Shown: positions 8,027 through 16,807, numbered from the stretch's first letter. The stretch: 64,000 nucleotides of DNA from Aeromonas enteropelogenes (GCF_000819845.1 NZ_CDCG01000027.1:1-64000); one strand, 5' to 3'. A program made the numbers and translations. The notes: generated from the sequence alone by a model not told the origin.

Positions 8027-9223
8027 TCAGGCCCGTTCGGCAGAGACAGTGACGGGAGCCGGCAGGCGGATGGTGAGGGAGAGCACCAGGGCCACCACCA
8101 GCAACACCAGGATCAGGTTGAAGGTCGCCATGAAGCCGCCGAACAGGGAAGCCACGATGGAGCCGATGATGCTGCCCAGACCAAAGCCCAGATAGATGAC
8201 ACCGTAGTTCTTGGTCAGGTTGTTGAGACCGAAGAAGTCGCTCACCAGGGAGGGGTAGACGGTGATGGTGCCGCCGAAGCTGAACGCCACGCAGGCCACC
8301 GCCACGAAGAACAGGTTGGCGTTGAGCGGCACGAACAACAGCAGCGCCATGCCGGCCAGGGTAATCAGCTGGGCAATGGTGATGACCCGGATACGGGACA
8401 TCTTGTCGGAGAGGATACCCAGCACCAGCCGGCCACCCAGGTTGGCCATGGCGATGATGGCGACGGCGTTGGCAGCGACCACGGCCGGCAGGCCCACCAT
8501 GTTCTCGCCGATGTCCTTGGCCACGCCGATGACGTAGAGACCGCTCATGCAGGCAGTGAGGAACATCAGCGCCAGCATCCAGTACTGCGGCTTGCGCATC
8601 GCCTCGGCCAGGGTGAAGTCGCGGCTCTCGCTCTGCTGCACGGCAGCGGCCTGCTTGGGCGCATCCTTCATCAGCATGCCGCCCACCAGCACCATGGACA
8701 TGGCGATCAGCCCCCACAGCTGGAAGGTGGTCTCCAGCCCGTTGCTGGAGAGCAGCAGCAGGTTGATGTACTTGAAGCCCAGGCTGCCGAGGCCGTAGGC
8801 ACCGATAGAGCAGGCGGAGATCAACCCCTTGCGCTCCGGGAACCACTTCACGCAGTTAGAGAGGGTCATCAGGTAGCCGGTACCGTCGGCAAAACCGACC
8901 AGGATGCCGGCGCAGAGGTAGAGCATCGCCAGATTGCTGGCGTGGGCGGTGAGGAAGAAGCCGATGCCGAGCAGCACGCCGGCACCCAGGGTGACGTTGC
9001 GCACCCCGAACCGCTCCTGCAGCTTGCCCGCCAGGGAGGAGGCCACCGCCAGGGAGAGGCTGAGCAGGCCGAAGGCGAAGGCGACCTGGCTGACCGGCTC
9101 GTCCAGCTTGTCGGAGAGCTGGGCGTTGAACAGGCTCCAGGTGTAAACGGATCCCAGCGCGAACTGGGTGATGATGGTCCCCAACAGGGTGAGGTAGCGG
9201 GTGCGATTCATCTCTTTGGTCAT
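8027..9223 (-). CDS. Pyruvate-responsive MFS transporter, YhjX-like
   Basis: This 398-aa, 12-helix transporter belongs to the oxalate/formate antiporter branch of the MFS. It closely resembles E. coli YhjX throughout (QFALGSVYTWSLFNA, NCVKWFPERKGLIS, YGVIYLGFGLGSI). In E. coli yhjX is the main target of the YpdA/YpdB system and is linked to pyruvate export or exchange. Here the kinase and regulator genes lie immediately upstream on the same strand, with a YpdB-type site in the 109-bp gap. The RBS is modest. Substrate is inferred from the homologue. Confidence 0.9.
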   Translation of the reverse strand: MTKEMNRTRYLTLLGTIITQFALGSVYTWSLFNAQLSDKLDEPVSQVAFAFGLLSLSLAVASSLAGKLQERFGVRNVTLGAGVLLGIGFFLTAHASNLAMLYLCAGILVGFADGTGYLMTLSNCVKWFPERKGLISACSIGAYGLGSLGFKYINLLLLSSNGLETTFQLWGLIAMSMVLVGGMLMKDAPKQAAAVQQSESRDFTLAEAMRKPQYWMLALMFLTACMSGLYVIGVAKDIGENMVGLPAVVAANAVAIIAMANLGGRLVLGILSDKMSRIRVITIAQLITLAGMALLLFVPLNANLFFVAVACVAFSFGGTITVYPSLVSDFFGLNNLTKNYGVIYLGFGLGSIIGSIVASLFGGFMATFNLILVLLVVALVLSLTIRLPAPVTVSAERA

Positions 9224-9261
9224 GATACGTCTCGGTCAATGGCCTTAAGGAAACTGGGGCC

Positions 9262-9267
9262 ACTATA
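9262..9267 (-). promoter_or_regulatory. Probable -10 element of the yhjX-like gene
   Basis: The minus strand reads TATAGT here. At the matching -35 position (9285-9290) the sequence is GTCGGC, which is poor, as expected for a promoter that depends on an activator bound at 9301-9331. Confidence 0.45.
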
Positions 9268-9300
9268 GGCAAGACGCCACTCCCGCCGACCGATTAAGGC

Positions 9301-9331
9301 ATGAAATGCAGATCGGCGGGAATGAATGACA
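9301..9331 (-). promoter_or_regulatory. YpdB-type operator (two direct repeats, 11-bp spacer)
   Basis: On the minus strand TGCATTTCAT (9301-9310) and TGTCATTCAT (9322-9331) are separated by exactly 11 bp. The E. coli YpdB site upstream of yhjX is a direct repeat of GGCATTTCAT with an 11-bp spacer. The promoter-proximal half matches 9 of 10 bases and the distal half 6 of 10. It ends one base short of the ypdB-like stop codon. Confidence 0.7.
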
Positions 9332-9332
9332 A

Positions 9333-10064
9333 TCAGAGCCGCATCAGCTGACGGAACGCTTTGATGTTGCTGCGGCTGACCGGCACCTCGAACGGCAGGT
9401 CATGGAGCCGGATGAGATAGGTGCTGTTGAACCAGGGCACTATCTCACGGATCTTGTTGATATTGACGCAGTAGGAGCGGTGGCAGCGGAAGAACCCCTC
9501 GGCAGGCAGCCGGCTGACGAACTCGCTGAGGGTCATGGTCATCACGTAACGGTCATCGCGGGTGTAGACATGGGTCAGCTTTTCGTCGGCTTCCGCGTAG
9601 TAGATCTGCTCGCAGGGGGTGACGATGATGCGCTCCCCCTTCACCAGGTTGACGGTGCGATTGTGCGGCGTGCCTGGCTCGCTCCCCTGCCCCGCCTGCG
9701 ACTTACCCGCCAGCTCGAGCTTTTGCAGCAGGCTGATGAGACGCGGCTCGTTGTAGGGTTTGAGGATGTAGTCGAACGCCTCCAGCTCGAACGCCTCCAC
9801 CGCAAACTCCTTGTAGGCGGTGACGAAGACGATGTGGGGCGGATGGCTCGACTTGTGCAGATTCTTGGCCAGCAGCAGACCATCGATGGCGGGGATCTGG
9901 ATATCCAGAAACACCACGTCCACCTCGTGATCCTGCAGGTATTTGAACGCCTCCAATCCATCCTCGAAGCTTGCCACTATCTCGATGGTGCTGTGCTGCT
10001 CCACCAGAAAGGCCAGCTCCTCGCGAGCCAGGTATTCGTCTTCGACAATAATGGCTTTCAACAT
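9333..10064 (-). CDS. ypdB: LytTR response regulator, YpdB (PyrR)-like
   Basis: This 243-aa regulator has an N-terminal receiver domain (EDEYLAREE, phospho-acceptor Asp in FLDIQIP near residue 56, Lys in YILKPY) and a C-terminal LytTR DNA-binding domain (HRSYCVNINKIREI, VPVSRSNIKAF). The match to E. coli YpdB extends through both domains. It should activate the adjacent yhjX-like gene when phosphorylated by the upstream kinase. The start codon overlaps the stop of a 19-codon relay ORF, and the first codons are duplicated 53 bp upstream, so translation is probably coupled to ypdA through that short ORF. Confidence 0.92.
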   Translation of the reverse strand: MLKAIIVEDEYLAREELAFLVEQHSTIEIVASFEDGLEAFKYLQDHEVDVVFLDIQIPAIDGLLLAKNLHKSSHPPHIVFVTAYKEFAVEAFELEAFDYILKPYNEPRLISLLQKLELAGKSQAGQGSEPGTPHNRTVNLVKGERIIVTPCEQIYYAEADEKLTHVYTRDDRYVMTMTLSEFVSRLPAEGFFRCHRSYCVNINKIREIVPWFNSTYLIRLHDLPFEVPVSRSNIKAFRQLMRL

Positions 10065-10117
10065 GACAACGCCTCACTAGTCAGACACTTAACTTCCACA
10101 ATGATGGCCTTCAACAT
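10058..10117 (-). CDS. 19-codon relay ORF between ypdA and ypdB (duplicated ypdB start)
   Basis: Minus-strand ATG at 10117-10115 opens MLKAIIVEVKCLTSEALSC and stops at 10060-10058. Its first seven residues are identical to the start of YpdB, so it arose by duplicating the ypdB start region with a 53-bp period. Its start overlaps the ypdA stop through ATGTTGA, and its stop overlaps the ypdB start through the same ATGTTGA. It may carry ribosomes from ypdA to ypdB. Peptide function is unlikely but untested. Confidence 0.5.
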   Translation of the reverse strand: MLKAIIVEVKCLTSEALSC

Positions 10118-11784
10118 GGCATCGCCTCCTGATCCGGCAGATAGAAACTCACTTCGGTACCCGGCTCCAGCCGCGTGAGGCGCAGGCCGTCCCCGTAGAG
10201 CAGCTTGACTCGCTGATGCACGTTCATCAGGCCGATGCTGCGGCTCTCCACCCGGCCAGCGGCGACCCCGTCGATCACCGCCTGGCTGATGCCGAACCCC
10301 GTGTCCCGCACCGCCACCCGGATGCCACCCGCCAGCTGTTTCACCTCGATGGTGACCTGGCCCGGCGCGCTGCGGGGCTGGATGCCGTGCAGGATGGCGT
10401 TTTCCACCAGCGGCTGCAACAGCAGGCTCGGCACCTGGATATGCACGTCATCCACCTCGAACACCACCTCCAGCTTGTCGCCGAAGCGGGCCTGCTCGAT
10501 GGCCACGTAGTCGCGCACCTGCTGCAACTCCTCCTGGATGTCGATGAGGGTGTCCCCCTTGTTGAGGTTGTAACGCAGGTAGTCCGCCAGGTTGGCGATG
10601 AGCTGGCGCGCCTGCTGGGGACGGATGCGGATCAGCGACGAGATGGCGTTGAGGGCGTTGAACAGGAAGTGCGGATTGATCTTGCTCTGCAGCGCGGTGA
10701 ACTCCGCCTTGCGGGTCATCTCTTTGAGTTGCTCGATGCGCGACACCTCCATCTGGGTGGAGATGAGCTGGGAGAGGCCCACCGCCATCTCCCGCAACGA
10801 GCTGGTGATGCTGTGGGTGCGGCGGTAATAGATCTTGAGAGTACCGCTGACGGCGCCATTTTCCCGTAGCGGAATAATGATGACCGAGTGGAAATCGGCC
10901 AGGTGATACTGGCGCAGATCGTTGTTGATGATGATCTGGTCCAGCAGCACCGCCTTGCGGGTCATGCCGCTGATGGCGTGATGCTCGTCCAGCGCGTAGT
11001 AATCCTTGCCCACCCCCACATAAGCCAGCACGTCATGGGTATCGGTGATGGCCACCGCATCGGCGCTGATCTCGCGCCGGATGACGTCACACACCTGGCT
11101 CAGGGAGTGGCGGTCGATGTTCTGGAAAAACGGCAGGGTCTGGTTGGCGATATCCAGCGCCAGCTTGGCCTGCTTGGCGGCGATCAGCTCCTTCTCGTCA
11201 TCCAGATCCTGCACCAGCTTGATGATGAGGCCGATGCAGAGCGTCCCGGCGATCATCGGATAGGCGATGTGGTTGACGATCTCCACCCCCACCGCATGGG
11301 GCTCGGTCAGCTGCCAGATGAGCAGCATGGTCAGCCCCTCGCAGGCCATCCCCGCCAGAATGCCGTAGAGCCAGAGCCGCGACTTGCGGCAGCGCAGGTG
11401 CAGCCAGGTGGCCAGCAGACCTGCGATGATGCTGGCGATAAGGCAGGGGATGGAAGTGTGACCATCCATGTCGATGAGGTAGCGGTGCAGACCGGAGATG
11501 ACCCCGGCCGGAATGCCGACCCAGGGGCCGAACAGGATGCCGCCCGAGATGATGGCGATGATCCGCACGTTGATGAGCGCCCCCTCTATGGGGATGCCGG
11601 TGTAGGTGCTGAACACCGCAAACAGGCAGAAGATGGCGGCGACCAGCACCAGTTCGGCCGGGGTGTGATCCCGCTTCTGAAACAGCCGCTGGAACGGCCG
11701 GGTACGAGTCAGGAAGAACAGGGTCATCAGCATCAGGGCGGCCCGTTCGAACACCGCTAGCAGCATCATCTGATTTTCAAGCAT
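10111..11784 (-). CDS. ypdA: LytS-family sensor histidine kinase, YpdA (PyrS)-like
   Basis: This 557-aa kinase carries an N-terminal 5TM LytS-type sensor (residues 1-195, with GILFGPWVGIPAGVISGLHR), a GAF domain (about 220-340), the LytS/YehU kinase core with the phospho-acceptor His in INPHFLFNALN, and an HATPase domain (LVENAILHG, DTGFGIS). It follows E. coli YpdA closely, which responds to extracellular pyruvate at higher concentrations. It is the first gene of the ypdA-ypdB-yhjX cluster. The YpdA-like N-terminus (LLAVFERAALMLMTLFFL) distinguishes it from the related BtsS. Confidence 0.92.
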   Translation of the reverse strand: MLENQMMLLAVFERAALMLMTLFFLTRTRPFQRLFQKRDHTPAELVLVAAIFCLFAVFSTYTGIPIEGALINVRIIAIISGGILFGPWVGIPAGVISGLHRYLIDMDGHTSIPCLIASIIAGLLATWLHLRCRKSRLWLYGILAGMACEGLTMLLIWQLTEPHAVGVEIVNHIAYPMIAGTLCIGLIIKLVQDLDDEKELIAAKQAKLALDIANQTLPFFQNIDRHSLSQVCDVIRREISADAVAITDTHDVLAYVGVGKDYYALDEHHAISGMTRKAVLLDQIIINNDLRQYHLADFHSVIIIPLRENGAVSGTLKIYYRRTHSITSSLREMAVGLSQLISTQMEVSRIEQLKEMTRKAEFTALQSKINPHFLFNALNAISSLIRIRPQQARQLIANLADYLRYNLNKGDTLIDIQEELQQVRDYVAIEQARFGDKLEVVFEVDDVHIQVPSLLLQPLVENAILHGIQPRSAPGQVTIEVKQLAGGIRVAVRDTGFGISQAVIDGVAAGRVESRSIGLMNVHQRVKLLYGDGLRLTRLEPGTEVSFYLPDQEAMPC

Positions 11785-11889
11785 GGATACCTCAAGAGCG
11801 CGACAGGTGGGAGCCCACTATAGGGATTGTGAGCCCGGCCACCGCTGACCGGGATCAAGGAGAGAGGGCGAGTCACCGCGCCAGAAACG

Positions 11890-11916
11890 AAAAAGCCCCG
11901 CGCCAACACGCGGGGC
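11890..11916 (-). terminator. Intrinsic terminator after leuE
   Basis: GCCCCGCG and CGCGGGGC form an 8-bp stem with a 6-nt loop. On the minus strand it is followed by TTTTT. Confidence 0.8.
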
Positions 11917-11933
11917 CTGACAAACAATCCTCA

Positions 11934-12569
11934 TCAGGAGAGGGTGGCCAACCTGGCCGCAAACCCCATAAAGAAGAGGCCGATGAGACCGTTGCCCAGC
12001 TTGGCGAGGCGCACCTTGCGCGCAAAGAAACGGGCCATCAGAGTACCGCCGAAGATCAGCAGGCTCAGATAGACGAAGCTCATCGCCTCCAGCATGCCCG
12101 CCAGCACCAGATAGGAGAGCCAGGTGTGGGCATAGTTGAAGTCAATGAACTGCACGAAAAAGGAGACATAGAACAGGATCGCCTTGGGGTTGGTGAGGCT
12201 TAAGGTCAGGGCCTTGCTGAAATAGCGCTCTCCCGCGTCTATCTCGGACTCCTCTCCTTCCCGTCTGGCGATGAAGTTGGCGTGCAGTATCTTCACCCCC
12301 AGGTAGAGCAGATAGATGGCGCCGAGGTAGCGCACCAGGGTGAACAGCAGGGGCGTGGTGCGAATGAGGGAGGCAACCCCCAGATAGGCACAGAAGATCA
12401 GGATGGCATCGCCGACGAATACCCCGAGAGCGGCACGATATCCCGGCCCTATGCCACGGCTGGCACCGGTGCGCAGCACGTAAAACGAGTTGGGGCCCGG
12501 TGCTATGATGATGAAGAAGAGACCCACCAGATAGGTCCAGACGTTGATGACCCCCAGGCTCTCAAACAT
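11934..12569 (-). CDS. leuE: Leucine exporter, LysE/RhtB family
   Basis: This 211-aa inner-membrane protein has about six helices and the LysE/RhtB signature near the N-terminus (IIIAPGPNSFYVLRTG). It resembles E. coli LeuE along the whole length, including LVRYLGAIYLLYLGVKIL, LSLTNPKAILFYVSFFVQFID and the C-terminal GFAARLATL. LeuE exports leucine and related amino acids using the proton gradient. It stands alone, with a good terminator after it. The substrate is inferred from the homologue. Confidence 0.87.
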   Translation of the reverse strand: MFESLGVINVWTYLVGLFFIIIAPGPNSFYVLRTGASRGIGPGYRAALGVFVGDAILIFCAYLGVASLIRTTPLLFTLVRYLGAIYLLYLGVKILHANFIARREGEESEIDAGERYFSKALTLSLTNPKAILFYVSFFVQFIDFNYAHTWLSYLVLAGMLEAMSFVYLSLLIFGGTLMARFFARKVRLAKLGNGLIGLFFMGFAARLATLS

Positions 12570-12801
12570 CGGCCACCTCCGTTCTTGTCATCGACCAGGC
12601 CGCGACATCAATGCCATCCAAGCGTTCGTACATGTTGCCCCCGAGAGACGGAGGACACCTGTGCAGAGGCGCCCTCCCGGATGAAAGAGTGAACAACCAC
12701 TCTATACCAATCTCTGGCAGGTCGGAAACCGTCGCATAAAAAAGCGGCAAACATGCCCTATTCCGTTAGTAAACCGGCGGCAATCACAACGCCGCCGGCG
12801 A

Positions 12802-13986
12802 TCAGCAGTATTGACCGGCCACCCAGCCGGAAGACCAGGCCCACTGGAAGTTGTAGCCGCCGAGCCAGCCGGTCACGTCCACCACCTCGCCGATGAAGTA
12901 GAGGCCGGGCACCTTGCGTGCCTCCATGGTCTTGGAGGAGAGCTCGTTGGTGTCGACGCCCCCCAGGGTTACCTCGGCGGTGCGATACCCCTCGGTGCCG
13001 TTGGGCAGGATCTGCCAGTCTCCCAGCAGGGTGGCGATAGCCTCCAACTCACGCTCGTTGTACTGGCGCATCGGCTTGCTGTCGAGCTGGCCCATCTCCA
13101 CCAGCTTGTCGACGAAGCGTTTGGGCAGCTCGCGCCCCAGCACGGTTTTCAGCTCCTGGGCCGGATGGGCCTGGGCCCACTCCCGCAGGGCGGCCGCAAT
13201 ATCGAGCTCCGGCAGCAGGTTGATGTGGATCTTCTCGCCGGCGTGCCAGTAAGAGGAGATCTGCAGGATGACGGGGCCGGAGAGGCCGCGGTGGGTGAAC
13301 AGCATGGCCTCCTTGAAGCGGGTGCCATCCTCGGCGGTCACCGCCACCGGCAGGCTGATGCCCGCCAGATCGGCAAAGGCCTCTTTTTCGGCCTGATGCA
13401 GGGTGAAGGGCACCAGACCGGCACGGGTCGGCAGCACCTTGAGGCCAAACTGCTCCGCCAGCTTGAAGCCATAAGGGGTGGCGCCGAGCTTGGGCATGGA
13501 GAGGCCGCCGGTGGCCACCACCAGCGAGTGGCAACGCACCTCTCCCTTGCTGGTCGCCAGCACGAAGCCCTCGTCACCCTTGCTGACGGAGAGGATCTCG
13601 GTCTGACACTGCAGGGTCACCCCGGCCCAGTCGCACTCGGTGAGCAGCACGTCGACGATATCCTTGGCGCTCTCGAGGCAGAACAGCTGCCCCAGGGTGC
13701 GCTCGTGATAGTTGACCCCGTGGCGGTCCACCAGATCGATGAAATCCTGCTGGGTGTAACGGGCCAGCGCCGACTTGCTGAAGTGGGGATTGGCGGAGAG
13801 GTAGGCGTGGGCCCCCGCCTGATGGTTGGTGAAGTTGCAGCGGCCACCGCCGCTGATGAGGATCTTGCGGCCCGGTTTCTTGGCATTGTCGAGCACCAGC
13901 ACGGAGCGGCCCCGATAGCCCGCCTGCGCCGCACACATCAGCCCGGCCGCACCGGCCCCGATCACCACCACATCCACTTGCATCAT
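12802..13986 (-). CDS. HI0933/YhiN-family flavoprotein
   Basis: This protein of about 394 aa binds FAD: the N-terminal VVVIGAGAAGLMCAAQAG dinucleotide-binding fold, GRKILISGGGRCNFTN and the C-terminal GEVVDVTGWLGGYNFQWAWSSG are hallmarks of the HI0933/YhiN family. The physiological reaction of this family is not established. The start at 13986 has AAGG five bases upstream. An upstream ATG at 14001 would add five residues, and the longer open frame to 14121 lacks homologous sequence. It is preceded on the same strand by ferritin but is probably a separate unit. Confidence 0.85.
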   Translation of the reverse strand: MMQVDVVVIGAGAAGLMCAAQAGYRGRSVLVLDNAKKPGRKILISGGGRCNFTNHQAGAHAYLSANPHFSKSALARYTQQDFIDLVDRHGVNYHERTLGQLFCLESAKDIVDVLLTECDWAGVTLQCQTEILSVSKGDEGFVLATSKGEVRCHSLVVATGGLSMPKLGATPYGFKLAEQFGLKVLPTRAGLVPFTLHQAEKEAFADLAGISLPVAVTAEDGTRFKEAMLFTHRGLSGPVILQISSYWHAGEKIHINLLPELDIAAALREWAQAHPAQELKTVLGRELPKRFVDKLVEMGQLDSKPMRQYNERELEAIATLLGDWQILPNGTEGYRTAEVTLGGVDTNELSSKTMEARKVPGLYFIGEVVDVTGWLGGYNFQWAWSSGWVAGQYC

Positions 13987-14153
13987 CACAGCCTTACTCA
14001 TCAAACGACCAACCAACACGGCCCGGAAAAATACAGCAGGGTCGCCATTGTGCCTGGCGGCCACCACCACTGCGGTTTTCGCCCCGAGACAATAGAAAAC
14101 GGCCCGTAAAAGGGCCGTCATTGTACTGGCTGAACACTAAGTGTCCACGACTA

Positions 14154-14678
14154 TCAGGCGTTGCTATCCATGATGCTGGCCGGCGCGCCCTTGGCCAACT
14201 CGGCCAGCTCCTTGTCGATGAAGTAAAGACCCTTGCCATCCTCGCCCACCAGACCCAGACGATCGACGATGCTCTTGAACAGCTTCTCCTCTTCATGCTG
14301 CTCGGCCACATACCACTGCAGGAAGTTGAAGGTAGAGTAGTCCTGGGTGGTGAAGGCCACATGAGCCAGGCCGTTGATGCACTTGGTGATGTGGTATTCA
14401 TGCTCCAGGGTGGTGCGGAACACGTCACCCAGCGACTTGAACTCGTGGGGAGGCGCATCGATGGCACCCAGCTTGGGCATGGCACCGGTCTCGCTCACAT
14501 AGGTGAACAGACGCTCCATATGCTGGCGCTCCTCGACCGCGTGCTGGCGCAGGAAGGTGGCGGCCCCTTCGAAGCCCTTGTCTTCGCACCAGGCGCTCAT
14601 CTGCAGATAGAGATTGGAGGAGTAGAACTCCAGGTTAATCTGTTCGTTCAACTTTTCGATCATGGGTTGGGCCAACAT
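14154..14678 (-). CDS. ftnA: Non-haem ferritin
   Basis: This 174-aa ferritin stores iron as a 24-subunit cytoplasmic cage. Ferroxidase ligands appear in the four-helix bundle: Glu in [13 protein letters not shown], the EERQH pair and Glu in [10 protein letters not shown]. The start at 14678 follows GGAGA at a good distance; the open frame extends 19 codons further upstream but without conserved residues. It lies between the YhiN-like gene and fabV, all on the minus strand, without obvious coupling. Confidence 0.93.
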   Translation of the reverse strand: MLAQPMIEKLNEQINLEFYSSNLYLQMSAWCEDKGFEGAATFLRQHAVEERQHMERLFTYVSETGAMPKLGAIDAPPHEFKSLGDVFRTTLEHEYHITKCINGLAHVAFTTQDYSTFNFLQWYVAEQHEEEKLFKSIVDRLGLVGEDGKGLYFIDKELAELAKGAPASIMDSNA

Positions 14679-14771
14679 ACTGATTCTCCACTGTGATTTG
14701 GTATCGATTGTCGCCACAGTCAGGTTGCGAATCAACCCGCCAACGGGAGGGAGATCCCATTTCCTGCTCGC

Positions 14772-15959
14772 TTAAGGGATCAGCTCGGTCAGCGAGGCGA
14801 CATCCACGGGCGCACCATAATCCACGCCTGTCAGCTCGAAACCGTTGAGCTGCATGAAATCCCGGCGCAGGCCGACGAAATCCCCCAGGGCGTGGAAGTT
14901 GTCCGGCGTTACCTTGGGCCAGAGCGCCGAGACGGCGGCCTGAATGGCCGGATCCAGCTCGTGATCATCCATCCGGATCAGCCGGTTGCCATCGGCCACC
15001 ACCCCATTGGGGCCATACATCTTGGCGGCAAACAGCCGCTGCATCTGCTCGATGCAGCCCTCGTGCACTCCGCGCTCCTTCATCACCCCCATCAGCAGGC
15101 CGAGATAAACCGGCAGCACCGGAATATAGGCACTCGCCTTGGTCACCAGCGCCTTGCACACCGACACCCAGGCGTGGCCACCGATTTGTGCCAGTTGCAG
15201 GTTGATGGTCTCGGCGGTGGCATGCAGATGCTCCTTGGCATAGCCGATGGTGCCATCCCGATAGAGGGGATAGGTCGACTCGGGGCCGATATAGGAGTAG
15301 GCCACCGTCTGGGCTCCGGGCGCCAGGCAATCCGCCTGCTGCAGCGCCTGCAACCAGAGCTGCCAATCCTCGCCCCCCATCACGGTGACGGTATCGCGGA
15401 TCTCCTCCGGGGTGGCAGTTGCCAGGGATTGCTGCACCAGGGCATCGCGCTCCAAATCCAGCCCCCAGCCGCTGAAGGGCTGGCCCGTGCTCTTGAGCAC
15501 GGAGCGCACCTGAGTGCCATCTGCCAGCACCCGGATGCCGCTCGCCAGCGAGTAGATCACCAGATCCACCTGCCCGAGCTGCTGGCGAATGGTCTCGATG
15601 GCCTGCTGGCGCATGGTGTCGGAAAAAGCGTCCCCGATCAGGTTGATGGCGATGCGCCCGGCCTGCTCCGCCGCCTGCCGAAACCAGATGTTGTTGTACC
15701 AGCCGGCGCTGCCAAGTCCCTTGTCGGAGGGGCCGCGCTCGAACGAGATACCTATGGTATCGGCTCCGGCGCCGAAGGTGAGCGCGATGCGCGACGCCAG
15801 CCCGAAGCCGGACGAAGCCCCCAGCACCAGCACTCGTTTGGGCCCGTTGAACGGGCCTGCGGCCCTGACGCTGGCGATCTGCTGCTGCACGGCGGTCCGG
15901 CAGCCAAGGGGGTGACAGTTGCGGGCGACGCAACCCTGGATCTGGGGAGTAATGATCAT
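14772..15959 (-). CDS. fabV: Enoyl-ACP/trans-2-enoyl-CoA reductase FabV
   Basis: This protein of 395 aa reduces trans-2-enoyl-ACP with NADH in the last step of fatty-acid elongation. It is the large single-chain FabV type found in Vibrio, Pseudomonas and Aeromonas, not the FabI type. The start IITPQIQGCVARNCHPLGC, the cofactor loop VLVLGASSGFGLASRIA and the catalytic Tyr-X8-Lys (YRDGTIGYAK) are present. FabV enzymes are characteristically insensitive to triclosan. GGAGG lies 7 bases before the chosen ATG. A minus-strand hairpin with a T-run sits about 100 bases upstream, possibly in the leader. Confidence 0.95.
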   Translation of the reverse strand: MIITPQIQGCVARNCHPLGCRTAVQQQIASVRAAGPFNGPKRVLVLGASSGFGLASRIALTFGAGADTIGISFERGPSDKGLGSAGWYNNIWFRQAAEQAGRIAINLIGDAFSDTMRQQAIETIRQQLGQVDLVIYSLASGIRVLADGTQVRSVLKSTGQPFSGWGLDLERDALVQQSLATATPEEIRDTVTVMGGEDWQLWLQALQQADCLAPGAQTVAYSYIGPESTYPLYRDGTIGYAKEHLHATAETINLQLAQIGGHAWVSVCKALVTKASAYIPVLPVYLGLLMGVMKERGVHEGCIEQMQRLFAAKMYGPNGVVADGNRLIRMDDHELDPAIQAAVSALWPKVTPDNFHALGDFVGLRRDFMQLNGFELTGVDYGAPVDVASLTELIP

Positions 15960-16347
15960 GACGGAGCCTCCAAGGGAATTGGCTACAGCATAACCAAGCG
16001 CAGGGAGATTACCTTGATGCCGGACGGATTCCGGAGAAGAAAAACGACAGAAAAACAAAAGGGAGCCGAGGCTCCCCAAAGCGGTATTCAAATGCTTTTT
16101 GTTGTTTTGTGTTCATTGCGAAGCACGGGCACATCCTATGCCTCTCCCTGCCGCCGAGCAAGCCGGGGGATGTGACCCGCGTCAAACTATTGTTTATTTA
16201 ATGTACAAACAATGCTGTTGCTGCGAGCAAGCGCACGCTCCCGGCAACCATTCAAGCCCGTTCAAATCCCTAAACTGTGCCCTCGGCACCATTTTAGTTT
16301 CAGCGGAGATTGGTATAGTGGGCTCAGGATCAGTGAGGAGATATCCC
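15960..16347. other. 388-bp gap between fabV and uspA
   Basis: The gap holds the divergent promoters of fabV and uspA. Visible items are a minus-strand hairpin with a T-run (16061-16076), a CRP-like half-matching site TGTGA-N6-TCAAA (16171-16186), and an inverted repeat ATTGTTT-N11-AAACAAT (16189-16213). A TATAGT at 16312-16317 could be the uspA -10. A 35-codon minus-strand ORF crosses the hairpin but lacks support. Confidence 0.4.
16061..16076 (-). terminator. Hairpin with T-run in the fabV upstream region
   Basis: GGGAGCC-GA-GGCTCCC is a 7-bp stem; on the minus strand it is followed by TTTTGTTTTT. No minus-strand gene ends just before it, so it could be an attenuator in the fabV leader. 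Confidence 0.45.
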
Positions 16348-16782
16348 ATGAGTGGAACCTATTACAAACACATTCTGGCCGCGATCGATCTGTCGGAAGA
16401 CAACCGCAAGGTGATCGAGAAGGCGGTCGATCGGGCCCGCTCCAACGGCGCCAAGTTGTCGGTGATCCATGTCGATGTGGACCTCAAGGACCTCTACACC
16501 GAGATGATCGACATCGACATCGACAACGTGCAGGATCAGGTGATTGCCGAGGCGAAGGAGAAGCTGGAGACCTTCCTGGCCTCGGTGGACTACCCCATCG
16601 AGAAGAAGCTGGTGATCTGCGGCGACCTCAGCGAACGGGTCAACCAGGCGGTCAAGGATTACCAGATCGACCTGCTGGTGTGCGGCCATCGCCAGAGCTT
16701 CTGGAGCCTGCTCACCTCCAGCGCCCGCCAGCTGATGAATACGGTGCCCTGCGATCTGCTGGTGGTGCCCTTGCAGAAGTGA
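16348..16782 (+). CDS. uspA: Universal stress protein A
   Basis: This 144-aa cytoplasmic protein matches UspA along its length, from YKHILAAIDLSEDN through SVIHVDVDLKDLYTEMID to GHRQSFWSLLTSSARQLMN. In E. coli UspA accumulates on growth arrest and supports survival; it does not carry the ATP-binding GxxG-S/T loop of other Usp groups, and that loop is absent here too. GAGGAG precedes the ATG well. No terminator follows before the trpS leader peptide 25 bases downstream, so uspA transcripts could run into the attenuator. Confidence 0.93.
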   Translation: MSGTYYKHILAAIDLSEDNRKVIEKAVDRARSNGAKLSVIHVDVDLKDLYTEMIDIDIDNVQDQVIAEAKEKLETFLASVDYPIEKKLVICGDLSERVNQAVKDYQIDLLVCGHRQSFWSLLTSSARQLMNTVPCDLLVVPLQK

Positions 16783-16807
16783 TCAAACAGGCGTAGCTTG
16801 ATTTGCC

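Noticed and set aside
12811-14109. 432-codon plus-strand frame opposite the YhiN-like flavoprotein
   Set aside because: Low-complexity His/Gln/Gly-rich composition typical of antisense frames; the minus strand has a full FAD-binding protein.
16081-16120. 35-codon minus-strand leader peptide before fabV
   Set aside because: It runs through the hairpin and T-run, has no ribosome-binding site and no codon run that would explain attenuation.
16171-16186. CRP site upstream of uspA
   Set aside because: TGTGA-N6-TCAAA matches only approximately and its distance to any clear promoter is unknown; left as a note in the gap entry.
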